DNA of 64,000 nucleotides from Thiobacillus sp. (GTDB lineage: Bacteria > Pseudomonadota > Gammaproteobacteria > Burkholderiales > Thiobacillaceae): assembly GCA_030692355.1 (NCBI GenBank), contig JAUYCF010000041.1, positions 80,105 through 144,104 of the forward strand. Reading direction: 5' to 3'. Below are positions 55,042 through 63,189 of this stretch, piece after piece; the first letter of the stretch is position 1, and each line of letters opens with the position of its first letter. A model generated the notes under the pieces. It made no database searches and was not told where the DNA came from. It saw only the letters and a list, made by a program, of their open reading frames with translations. The position numbers and the translations under genes were made by a program.

Positions 55042-55868
55042 GCCGGTTGCGGATCATGATCCTGTGCGGGCGCAGCGCCCGTCACCTGCATGTCGCCAAT
55101 ACCCTGTGTCGCGCGGGCGAAGCGCTCGCCATCGTGCAGGAAACCGGCGGCGAGTGGAAGCTGAAAAAGACCCTGAAAAAACTGCGCCCCGACAATCTGT
55201 TCCGCAAAGCCTGGCGCTGGCTGCGCGACCGCCGCCGCTATGCCGGCAACCCGGAGGCAAAATTCTTTTTTCCGCAGGGCACGGCGCGGCTCGACCGCCC
55301 CGAACTGGTGAGAGAAGTCCCGCACATCAACCATCCCGACGTGGTGAAACTGGCGCGCGAACTCAAGCCCGATCTCCTCTGCGTGTTCGGCACCTCGCTG
55401 ATTCGCGGCGACCTGCTGAACGAAGGTCGCCTTGGCATCATCAACCTGCACGGCGGGCTTTCGCCCGAATACCGCGGCGCCGACTGCACCTTCTGGGCGC
55501 TATACAACGGCGAGCCGGAAAAAATCGGCTGCACCCTGCATTACATCGATGCAGGCATCGACACCGGCCGCCTCGTCGCCCACATCAGTCCGGAAGTGCG
55601 CGAGGGCGACGGTGAGCTGGAGTTGTTCTGGCGCGCGGTACAGGATGGCGCCGTGGTCTACGCAGAAGCCGTTGCCCGGCTTGCCAAGGGCGAACAGCTC
55701 GGTTTGGCGCAGCCTGGCAAGGGTCGGCTGTATCAGGTCCGGGACCGCGGCCTGCGCCATGAGCGAGCACTGGCTGCGCGACTGGCCTCCGGCATGCTGA
55801 AAAACCTGTCGCTTCCAAAAAGAACCTGCTGGTTTACGCGTGAAACCGAACCGGAGCGAAATGCATGA
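55038..55868 (+). CDS. Formyltransferase-fold protein
   Basis: A 276-residue protein with the methionyl-tRNA/GART formyltransferase fold: catalytic region NLHGGLSPEYRGADCTFWAL and the Asp in YIDAGIDTGRLV. In surface-glycan loci, such enzymes N-formylate amino sugars using 10-formyl-tetrahydrofolate; this is the favoured role here because the gene lies between the toroid and the O-ligase genes with overlaps at both ends. Confidence 0.82.
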   Translation: MSRLRIMILCGRSARHLHVANTLCRAGEALAIVQETGGEWKLKKTLKKLRPDNLFRKAWRWLRDRRRYAGNPEAKFFFPQGTARLDRPELVREVPHINHPDVVKLARELKPDLLCVFGTSLIRGDLLNEGRLGIINLHGGLSPEYRGADCTFWALYNGEPEKIGCTLHYIDAGIDTGRLVAHISPEVREGDGELELFWRAVQDGAVVYAEAVARLAKGEQLGLAQPGKGRLYQVRDRGLRHERALAARLASGMLKNLSLPKRTCWFTRETEPERNA

Positions 55869-57202
55869 GAGACATACTGGTCACCGCAATTGTGTTCGGG
55901 GTGCTGCCTTTCATCTTCAAGCGCCCCTGGATCGGCATCCTGCTGTGGTGCTGGCTCGGCTACATGAACCCGCACCGGCAGGCATGGGGCTTCGCCTACG
56001 ATATGCCGTTCGCCTTCATCACTGGCATCGTCACCATCACGGCCTTCATGTTCTCGAAAGAGAAGAAGGAAATGGTCTGGACGCGCGAGACAGTTTTGCT
56101 GCTGATGTTCATTGGCTGGATGTTCATCACCACGTTTTTTTCGTTCTACCCCGATGCAGCCTGGCTCCAGTGGAACAAGGTCTGGAAAATCCAGCTCATG
56201 GTGTTTCTCACCCTCATGATCATCAAGGAACGCCAGCATCTGCACTGGATGATCTGGGTCATTGCGCTGTCATTGGGGTACTACGGGGTCAAGGGCGGCA
56301 TTTTCACCATCCTGCACGGCGGGCAGTTCAGGGTGCAGGGGCCGACTGGAACCTTCTTCGCCGGCAACAACGAAATGGCGCTGGTGCTGGCGATGCTGGT
56401 TCCCCTTATCCGCTATTTGCATTTGCAGGCTACGCAGCAATGGGTGCGTTTTGGCCTGGCGTCCGCCATGGTGCTATCCGGGGTCGCCGCCATCGGCAGC
56501 CAGTCGCGCGGCGGCTTGCTGGCGCTGGCGGCCATGGGCCTGTTCCTGTGGTTCAAGAGCCGCCACAAGTTCGTCATGACGATCTACATGGCAATCGCGG
56601 TCGCGATCATGGCATCGGTGATGCCGCAGGAATGGTATGACCGCATGGACACGATCAAGACCTACGAGGAAGACGCCTCGGCCCTGGGGCGCATCAACGC
56701 CTGGCATACCGCATTCAATGTGGCGAAGAACCAGATCACCGGCGGCGGGTTCGAAATGTTCAGGGCGCCGACCTTCCGCCAGTATGCCCCCGAGCCCTTC
56801 AGGGTGCACGACGTGCACAGCATCTACTTCGAGGTGATGGGCGAGCACGGCTTCATCGGGTTCGGCATGTTCATCCTGCTGGCGGTGTTCGCCTGGTTGC
56901 GCGCCAATCAGATCATCCGTGCGTGCAAAAATGATCCCGAGCGAAAATGGGCGGCCGACCTGGCCGCGATGATCCAGGTCAGTCTGGTCGGATATGGGGT
57001 GGGGGGGATATTCCTGGGGCTGGCCTATTTCGACCTGACGTATCACCTGATGATTATTCTTGTGATGGTGGCCAAGTTCTCGGGTGTGCTTGACAAGACC
57101 CGGGCCACGCCCATGATGGCCCCCACGATGGCCCCCGCGAAAAAGCCGCTGCCGCACCCGTCCAGCAGGTTTGGCCATGAAGGTGCTGGGCGGCGCATAT
57201 AG
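55865..57202 (+). CDS. Putative O-glycosylation ligase, exosortase A-associated
   Basis: Polytopic inner-membrane protein of 445 residues of the O-antigen ligase/polymerase (Wzy/WaaL-like) superfamily (TIGR03097 type). About ten helices; the large periplasmic loop with RGGLLALAAMGLF and DVHSIYFEVMGEHGFIG carries the conserved Arg and His residues expected of ligases. It may polymerise the repeat unit or attach glycan to protein. Its start overlaps the formyltransferase stop. The Pro/Met-rich tail is unusual. Confidence 0.88.
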   Translation: MRDILVTAIVFGVLPFIFKRPWIGILLWCWLGYMNPHRQAWGFAYDMPFAFITGIVTITAFMFSKEKKEMVWTRETVLLLMFIGWMFITTFFSFYPDAAWLQWNKVWKIQLMVFLTLMIIKERQHLHWMIWVIALSLGYYGVKGGIFTILHGGQFRVQGPTGTFFAGNNEMALVLAMLVPLIRYLHLQATQQWVRFGLASAMVLSGVAAIGSQSRGGLLALAAMGLFLWFKSRHKFVMTIYMAIAVAIMASVMPQEWYDRMDTIKTYEEDASALGRINAWHTAFNVAKNQITGGGFEMFRAPTFRQYAPEPFRVHDVHSIYFEVMGEHGFIGFGMFILLAVFAWLRANQIIRACKNDPERKWAADLAAMIQVSLVGYGVGGIFLGLAYFDLTYHLMIILVMVAKFSGVLDKTRATPMMAPTMAPAKKPLPHPSSRFGHEGAGRRI

Positions 57203-57306
57203 GCCGGCAGGCGGGTCGTCTTCGCTGCGATTTTCGAACTGAATCCCTGAAGGGGTGGAGATTGGCAGTATCCACAGATGCCGGGTTGTGGTGATTGTGA
57301 CCCAAA

Positions 57307-57326
57307 ACCATTATGATCATAATGGT
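57307..57326. promoter_or_regulatory. Perfect 20-bp palindromic operator upstream of the phd-like gene
   Basis: ACCATTATGATCATAATGGT is a perfect palindrome 26 bases before the antitoxin ATG. Phd/YefM antitoxins bind such sites to repress their own operon, so this is the probable autoregulatory operator. Confidence 0.75.
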
Positions 57327-57352
57327 CGATATGATTGATCGGAGGGACTGAA

Positions 57353-57643
57353 ATGATTACCCAGACAAGTGCCGTGACCTTTCGTCAGAACCTGGGCGAG
57401 ATGCTGAACCAAGTGCAATATCGCCACGACAGCGTGGTCATCAACAAGGATGGCAAGCCCGTCGCGGCCTTGGTCGACGCGCGGCTGTTTGAACGCATCC
57501 GGCGCATGCAGGCGCGTTTTGACGCGCTATGCAAGCGGATTGAGACGGGCTTCGCCGGCGTGCCCGAGGAAACCGGCATGGCAGAGATCGAGGCAGCCAT
57601 TGCCGAAGATCGCCGTGAACAAAGGCCACGGACCACGGACTGA
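57353..57643 (+). CDS. Phd/YefM-family antitoxin
   Basis: A 96-residue Phd/YefM-type protein: the DNA-binding start TQTSAVTFRQNLGEMLNQV, then NKDGKPVAALVDARLFERI and a C-terminal helical toxin-neutralising tail. ATG 57353 follows a strong GGAGGGA; a TTG at 57335 is less likely. Two bases separate it from the PIN toxin gene. Confidence 0.88.
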   Translation: MITQTSAVTFRQNLGEMLNQVQYRHDSVVINKDGKPVAALVDARLFERIRRMQARFDALCKRIETGFAGVPEETGMAEIEAAIAEDRREQRPRTTD

Positions 57644-57645
57644 AC

Positions 57646-58080
57646 ATGGCATCCGCCTTGCGGGTCGTGCTCGACACCAATGTCCTGCTTTCGGGGGTTG
57701 CCTATCCAGGCAGCCTTCCAGGCAAAATCATCACGGCCTGGCAGCATGGATCAGTCGAGGTTGTGTTGTCGACCTTCATTATTGAAGAATTGCGGCGCGT
57801 GTTGCCGCGCCTCGCCGCCCGCCACGGCCTTTCGGCCAGCGAAATCGACGATCTGGTGGATATATTGTCCATCCAGGCCGAACTGCTTGAGCCTGCTTTG
57901 GTGGAAGACCCGGCGCTACGTGACAGGAATGACCTGCCAGTGCTGGGGACCTTGCTGGCCGCCATGCACGCCGGAAATATCGATTACCTGATCACCGGTG
58001 ACAAGGACCTGCTGGCGCTGGCAGAGCGTTACCCGGTTGTGACGCCCGCCGAATTCTGGGCACGACATGGCAGTGTGTAG
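57646..58080 (+). CDS. PIN-domain toxin (TIGR00305-type)
   Basis: A 144-residue PIN-domain RNase toxin: first acidic residue Asp10 (VVLDTNVLLSG), mid Glu/Asp (EELRRVL; DRNDLPVL) and ITGDKDLLAL near the end, giving a complete acidic metal site. Pairing a PIN toxin with a Phd-type antitoxin is common. Downstream is the palindromic array. Confidence 0.88.
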   Translation: MASALRVVLDTNVLLSGVAYPGSLPGKIITAWQHGSVEVVLSTFIIEELRRVLPRLAARHGLSASEIDDLVDILSIQAELLEPALVEDPALRDRNDLPVLGTLLAAMHAGNIDYLITGDKDLLALAERYPVVTPAEFWARHGSV

Positions 58081-58715
58081 CACTTCGAGACAATCGGAGG
58101 CTATCGGGCCTGAAGCCCCTTGTATGCTTGAAGCAACGGTGCCCAACGCACTCAACAGCACGGACCTGCGGCATTCACCGTAGGAGCGGCTTCAGCCGCG
58201 ACCGATTTCGCTATCGGGGCTAAAGCCCCTCCCACAGGTACAGCGGCAATCCGGTTTTGGAGAAGTCGCCGGGTTTTTGTAGGAGCGGCTTCAGCCGCGA
58301 TAGGATTTCAGCTATCTGGGCTAAAGCCCCTCCCACAGGTACAGAAGGAGCGGCTTCAGCCGCGATTGGATCTCGCTATCGGGGCTGAAACTCCTCCACA
58401 GGTACAGCGGCAGTCCGGTTTTGAAGAGGTCGCCGGGTTTTTGTAGGAGCGGCTTCAGCCGCGACCGGATTTCGCTATCGGGGCTGAAACTCCTCCACAG
58501 GTACAGCGGCAATCCGGTTTTGGAGAAGTCGCCGGGTTTTTGTAGGAGCGGCTTCAGCCGCGACCGGATCTCGCTATCGGGGCTAAAGCCCCTCCCACAG
58601 GTACAGTAGGAGCGGCTTCAGCCGCGATTGGATTTCAGCTATCGGGGCTAAAGCCCCTCCCACAGGTACAGCGGCAGCTACTGTAGGTTGGGCTGATAAG
58701 CCCAACGCCTCAGCC
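58081..58715. repeat. Palindromic (REP/BIME-like) repeat array, no gene
   Basis: Six units of AGGAGCGGCTTCAGCCGCGA start near 58181, 58280, 58345, 58444, 58543 and 58607, each paired with GCTATCGGGGCTRAAGCCCC-type or GCTGAAACTCCTCCACAGG sequence. Spacings alternate between about 99 and about 65 bases: long units carry an extra conserved block (GGCAATCCGGTTTTGGAG...GCCGGGTTTTTG) and short ones lack it. The same block occurs inverted at about 31500-31545. A different hairpin (GTTGGGCTGATAAGCCCAAC) closes the array near 58685. Confidence 0.88.
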
Positions 58716-60542
58716 TCAGTGCTCGTTCGCCGCCAGCCACTGTTCCAGCATCATCACCACCCAGATCATCACCCCGTAATAACTGGCATGCTGGCCGCGC
58801 TGCATGGCCAGCATGTGGTCCAGATACGCCGGCTGGATCAAGCCGCGCTTTTTGAAGTCCGACAGGCTGTCGCCGACGAGGTCGCCGAGCGGGGCGTATT
58901 GCGTGCTCCACACGCCGAACGGCAGGCCGAAGCCGTGCTTGGTCTTGTTGATGATCTTCTCCGGCAGCAGGTCGTCCAGCGCTTTTTTGAAGAACCAGCG
59001 CAGCGTTTGCCCGCGCACCTTGTAGTCCACCGGCAGATGGTTGGCGAACGCCACCATGCGGTCGTCGAGCAGCGGGTAGTGCACCTCGATCCCCGCCGCT
59101 TCCGTCATGGTGCCGACCTTGCGCAGGTCGTTGTCGGCCAGGGTGAATTTCAGGTCCAGGTGCATCATGCGGTTGATGTAATGGTTGGAGCGGGTGCGGT
59201 CGTAGACTTCGCTGAGGGCGGCATCCGTCGAAGCGGGGTCGACGGCACGAATGAAATCCGCAGAAAAAATCTGGTCGAGCGGGGTGCGGTGCAGGAAGTT
59301 GTAGCTTTCCAGTCGCAGCGGCAGCCTGACATGGGCCTGGGCGACGTAGCTTTTCAGCTTGGATAGCGGAAACCGGTCCGACAGCCCCGGCAGGTTTGCA
59401 ACCGGCCCGATCAGCCCGCGCCGCAGTATGGCGGGCAGGCGGGCATAGGCCTCGAACAGGCGCTGCCTGGCGTAGCGCGCATTGCCGCCGAAGATTTCAT
59501 CGCCGCCGTCGCCGGCAAACATGTTCTGGAATCCCGCCTCGTGCGCGGCCTTGGCGCAGAACCAGGTCGGCACCGCCGAGGCATTGCCGAACGGTTCGTC
59601 GTATTCCTGCGCGATGACCGGGACCGCGGTCACGATGTCGGCCGGCTTCAGGTAATACTCGTGGCTGCGGCTGCCGTAGCGCTCGGCGGCGCAGCGCGCG
59701 TATTCCATTTCGTCGAATCCGTCGGCGTCGAAGCCGATGGAGAAAGTATCGACCGGTGCGCCGCGCGCGGCGGTGAGGGCGCCCACGATGGTCGAGCTAT
59801 CGGTGCCGCCGGACAGGAAGGCCGCGGTTGCCGGCGCATCGGCCTCGCGCACCGCCCGGTCCAGCACGTTGCGGAAATCGCGGCGGCGAGGGTCGAAGCC
59901 GGCATCGATCGGGGTGTAGTCGGCCTCCCAGTAAAACGCGGTGCTGACCTGGCCGTTTTTCAGGGTGAGGGTTTGCCCGGGCAGCAGCTTGTGCACGCCC
60001 TGATAGAGGCTGCGCGGCGCGGGAATCGCATGAAAATAGAGATAATCGTAGATCGCCTGCGGGTCTATGACGCGGCCGACGGCGGGGTGGGCCGCCACGC
60101 TTTGCACGCTGCTGCCGAACACCAGCTGGTCGCCGTGCTTGGCATAACACAGGCGTTCGGCGCCGACACGGTCGAGCGCCAGAAAGGCTTCTTTCTTCAA
60201 CGGTTCAAGCACGGCAAAAGCGAAGGTGCCCTGCATCAGCGTGGGCAGTATTTCGCCGAAGCGGGCCCAGCCGTGCGCCACCGCCATGGCCGGATTCTGG
60301 TCGCGGGCGATGAAGGTCAGATCGGCATCGAGAAAGCGCGGTCGCCCGTACAATGCCGCGGCCAGCCCGTTCTCGATGTGGATATCGGCCTTGCCGAGGC
60401 GCGAGCAGCCCGCCATCCCCAGCACCTGGCTGCTGTGCGTATTCAGCGCGCCTTCCGGAGACAGGCGTGCCGCCTGCCCCATATGCTTGATCAGGTCCTG
60501 ATGCGCGCCGTGGTCGCCCAGCCAGCCAAAAATGCCATCCAT
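58716..60542 (-). CDS. Asparagine-synthase-like protein lacking the glutaminase cysteine
   Basis: A 608-residue AsnB-family protein encoded opposite to the XrtA genes. The synthetase half is intact: PP-loop FLSGGTDSSTIV (242-253) and AGDGGDEIFGGNARYARQRL. The N-terminal Ntn domain is degenerate: it starts MDGIFGWLG, so the nucleophile Cys2 is Asp, and the usual FNGEIYN is replaced by LYGRPRF. It should be unable to hydrolyse glutamine, so it would use free ammonia or another nucleophile, or partner with the intact amidotransferase at 47719-49638. The beta-lactam-synthetase group similarly lost glutaminase activity. Confidence 0.88.
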   Translation of the reverse strand: MDGIFGWLGDHGAHQDLIKHMGQAARLSPEGALNTHSSQVLGMAGCSRLGKADIHIENGLAAALYGRPRFLDADLTFIARDQNPAMAVAHGWARFGEILPTLMQGTFAFAVLEPLKKEAFLALDRVGAERLCYAKHGDQLVFGSSVQSVAAHPAVGRVIDPQAIYDYLYFHAIPAPRSLYQGVHKLLPGQTLTLKNGQVSTAFYWEADYTPIDAGFDPRRRDFRNVLDRAVREADAPATAAFLSGGTDSSTIVGALTAARGAPVDTFSIGFDADGFDEMEYARCAAERYGSRSHEYYLKPADIVTAVPVIAQEYDEPFGNASAVPTWFCAKAAHEAGFQNMFAGDGGDEIFGGNARYARQRLFEAYARLPAILRRGLIGPVANLPGLSDRFPLSKLKSYVAQAHVRLPLRLESYNFLHRTPLDQIFSADFIRAVDPASTDAALSEVYDRTRSNHYINRMMHLDLKFTLADNDLRKVGTMTEAAGIEVHYPLLDDRMVAFANHLPVDYKVRGQTLRWFFKKALDDLLPEKIINKTKHGFGLPFGVWSTQYAPLGDLVGDSLSDFKKRGLIQPAYLDHMLAMQRGQHASYYGVMIWVVMMLEQWLAANEH

Positions 60543-60887
60543 GGTGTCGTGTGCCAGAGTGATGCAGGATAATGTCCGCCAATATAAACGAGCCTGCCGC
60601 TTGGCACGAATCCTGTAAGTTGCGTTATGTTGAGTTCGCGATGTGGCACGGATGATTTCGTCATTCCGGCCTGCGCCGGAATCCAGTTAAACCCAGATTG
60701 TTCAATAGAGCGCGAGATGCTTGGAGTAGGGTGCACTCCGTGCACCGATTGCCCGAAGGTGCACGGAGTGCACCCTACGCGCTACAAATTGCCTGATGAA
60801 CAATCCGGGTTACGTCAGATTCCTGGACCCCGGCGCCGTATTTGATGCGGCCATACCCGTTGCCCTAATGTCAGAAAGCCCAAGCCG
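60543..60887. repeat. Palindromic repeat region, no gene
   Basis: Contains a GTCATTCCGGC unit (60659-60686), then copy 2 of the long hairpin (arms 60726-60746 and 60758-60778), itself framed by outer inverted arms AACCCAGATTGTTC (60690-60703) and GAACAATCCGGGTT (60798-60811). No credible coding sequence is seen; promoters for the two divergent genes must lie here. Confidence 0.8.
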
Positions 60888-61805
60888 TTGAATGAATTCC
60901 TGATCAAAGTAAGCAAAACACTGGCCCATCACGCGCGGCGCATCCAGCGTGGCCTGCGCAGCGCACGCTGGGCGCTTTCGCGCGTGCCCGCGCAACGCCC
61001 GATCATCGTGGTCGGCTGCTCGCGCGCCGGCACCACCCTGGTCTACAAGACCCTGTCCGAATCGCGCGAGATCGGCAGCCTGCAACGCGAAACCCATGAT
61101 TACTGGACCGACCTGCATCCGCCGGCCGGCAAGCGCTGGGACACCCATGCGCTGGATGCCGGCGACGCCAGCCCGGCGGATCGCGACACCGTCAGCCGTT
61201 ATTTCTACAGCTGGACCGGGCAGCATCGCTGGGTCGACAAGAACAACCAGAACGGCCTGTGCGTGCCCTATCTGCAGGCGCTGTTTCCCGATGCCGTATT
61301 CGTCTTCATCAAGCGCAGCCCCGGCGACAACCTCAATTCGCTGATCGAGGGCTGGCGCAAACCCGACGAATTCGCCACCTGGTCGAACGACCTGCCGGCG
61401 ACGGTGGCGGTGGAAAACGGCACCCTGACTCAGTGGTGCTTCTTCCTCGCCGACGGCTGGCGCGAGTATGTGAATGCGCCGGCCGAAGACGTCGCCGCCT
61501 TCCAGTACGCCGCCATCAACCAGGCCATTCTCGACGCCCGCGCCAGCGTGCCCGCCGGGCAATGGGTCGATGTGTTCTACGAGGACTTCCTGCGCGACCC
61601 GGTGACCACCTTCCGCCAGGTGTTCGAAGGCTGCGGCCTGGCATTCGATGCCCGCCTTCAGGCGCACTGCGCCGACGTGCTCGACATCCCCTACAACGCC
61701 TTCTCCGAAATCCGCCTGGACAAATGGAAAGACGGCCGCAACCGCGAGAAGATCGAACGCGTGCTGCCGCAGGTGGCGGACGTGGCGGCGAGGATGGGGT
61801 ATTGA
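60888..61805 (+). CDS. Sulfotransferase-family protein
   Basis: A 305-residue PAPS-dependent sulfotransferase-fold protein: 5'-phosphosulfate loop VVGCSRAGTTLVYKTL (residues 44-50 core) and 3'-phosphate motif FVFIKRSPGDNLNSL. It may sulfate the polysaccharide or a lipid-linked precursor. The start is TTG 60888 (MNEFLIKVSK) with a weak ribosome binding site; the nearby ATG is out of frame. A second gene module of the glycan locus begins here. Confidence 0.82.
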   Translation: MNEFLIKVSKTLAHHARRIQRGLRSARWALSRVPAQRPIIVVGCSRAGTTLVYKTLSESREIGSLQRETHDYWTDLHPPAGKRWDTHALDAGDASPADRDTVSRYFYSWTGQHRWVDKNNQNGLCVPYLQALFPDAVFVFIKRSPGDNLNSLIEGWRKPDEFATWSNDLPATVAVENGTLTQWCFFLADGWREYVNAPAEDVAAFQYAAINQAILDARASVPAGQWVDVFYEDFLRDPVTTFRQVFEGCGLAFDARLQAHCADVLDIPYNAFSEIRLDKWKDGRNREKIERVLPQVADVAARMGY

Positions 61806-61829
61806 TGAGCGTATTACAGCCCCCTCTTT

Positions 61830-61976
61830 CGTCATCCCGGCGGACGCCGGGATCCAGTGCCCTTATTGAACTGGGCACCGGCGTCCGCCGGTGCGACGCA
61901 CATTCCGTCATTGCGAGCGAAGCGCGGCAATCCAGCGCCCTTATCAAACTGGATTCCGGCGCCCGCCGGGATGACG
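61830..61976. repeat. Composite inverted-repeat element
   Basis: Outer arms 61830-61857 and 61949-61976 are near-inverted copies of the CGTCATCCCGGCGGACGCCG family. Inside are a CTGGGCACCGGCGTCCGCCG unit and a CATTGCGAGCGAAGCGCGGC unit (61909-61935). It fills most of the gap between the sulfotransferase and deacetylase-like genes. Confidence 0.75.
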
Positions 61977-61995
61977 TTATGAAGGAGGCCCCCCG

Positions 61996-63189
61996 GTGAC
62001 GATTCCAGCGCTCGCCCTCGCCGCCATCCTCCTGCTATGGGCCGCCGTCCTGCTCGCCTTCGCGCGTCCCCTTATCGCCCGCTGGCGCGAACCTGTCCTG
62101 CGCCACCCCGTCCTCATCATCGAAAGCGACGACTGGGGCGCAGGCCCGCTGGCGCAGGCCGACGCGCTGACGCGCCTGACCGGCACCCTGCAAGGCATCC
62201 GCGACCGCAGCGGCCGGCCGGCAGTCATGACCCTCGGCGTCATCCTGGAAGTCCCCGACGGCCCCCGCATCGCCGCCGCCCACTGCGCCGAATACCACGC
62301 GCTGCCCCTGGCCGATCCCCGCTTAAACGCCGTGCGCGCAGCCATCCAGGCCGGCATCCGGTCCGGCGTATTCGCCCCGCAGCTGCATGGACAGTGCCAT
62401 TACTGGCCGCCCGCGCTGCTGGCGGCAGCACAGGACAACCCCGTCGTGCGCGACTGGCTCACCGCCCCCGACCCTGCCTCCACCGAAAACCTGCCTTCAG
62501 CCCTGCAAAGCCGCTGGGTCGATGCGTCCAGCCTGCCGTCGCACGCGCTGACGCCCGCCGCGATCCGCCAGGCCGCCGCTGCCGAAGCACACGAATACCA
62601 GGCCCTGTTCGGCAGCGCGCCGCAGGTGGCCGTCGCCACCACCTTCATCTGGAACGACACCGTCGAAGCCGCCTGGGCGCAGGCCGGCGTCGAGGCCGTC
62701 ATCACCCCGGGCCGTCGTGCCACCTGCCGCAATAGCGCCGGCCAACCGGGCTGCGTGGATGCCACCATGCTGACAGGCGAGCGTTCACTCGCAGGTCAAA
62801 CCTGGCTGGTGCGCGATGTGTATTTCGAGCCGGCGCTGGGGCATGCGCCGCAGCGTCTGGTCGACGGCCTGCAGGCGCGCACCCGGCAGGGACGCGCCTG
62901 CCTGGTCGAGACCCACCGTTTCAATTTCCTGCAGGCGCCGGACGCCAGCCTGGCCGCCCTCGAAAGCGGCCTGCGCGAAGCCCTCGCAAGCTGTCCCGAC
63001 CTGCGCTTTGCCGCCCCGATCGAACTCGCGCGCGCGATCCGACAGCGCGACCCGGCCTGGATCGAAACCCGGCTCAAGCCCCGGCTTGCCGCCTGGCGCG
63101 CTCGTCTCGACGAAATCCCGCGCTTTCGCCGCCTGTCGCAATTGAGCGGCCTGGCCCTGCCGCTGGCTTTGCTGGGAGGCCGCGCATGA
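61996..63189 (+). CDS. Membrane-anchored polysaccharide-deacetylase-like protein
   Basis: A 397-residue protein with an N-terminal membrane anchor (about residues 5-25) and a CE4-like barrel: ESDDWG (43-48) supplies the metal Asp pair, and LHGQCHYW resembles the His motif. Later blocks (FIWNDTVEAAW; ETHRFNFLQAP) fit a deacetylase or related glycoside-processing fold, but the classic deacetylase motifs are only partly met, so the reaction is uncertain. GTG 61996 follows an AAGGAGG site. Overlaps the next gene (ATGA). Confidence 0.72.
   Translation: MTIPALALAAILLLWAAVLLAFARPLIARWREPVLRHPVLIIESDDWGAGPLAQADALTRLTGTLQGIRDRSGRPAVMTLGVILEVPDGPRIAAAHCAEYHALPLADPRLNAVRAAIQAGIRSGVFAPQLHGQCHYWPPALLAAAQDNPVVRDWLTAPDPASTENLPSALQSRWVDASSLPSHALTPAAIRQAAAAEAHEYQALFGSAPQVAVATTFIWNDTVEAAWAQAGVEAVITPGRRATCRNSAGQPGCVDATMLTGERSLAGQTWLVRDVYFEPALGHAPQRLVDGLQARTRQGRACLVETHRFNFLQAPDASLAALESGLREALASCPDLRFAAPIELARAIRQRDPAWIETRLKPRLAAWRARLDEIPRFRRLSQLSGLALPLALLGGRA

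Noticed and set aside
58181..58690. Possible CRISPR array (regular repeats of about 20 bases)
   Set aside because: The sequences between repeats are homologous to one another rather than unique, the repeats are themselves perfect hairpins of a dispersed family, spacing is bimodal, and no cas genes are nearby.
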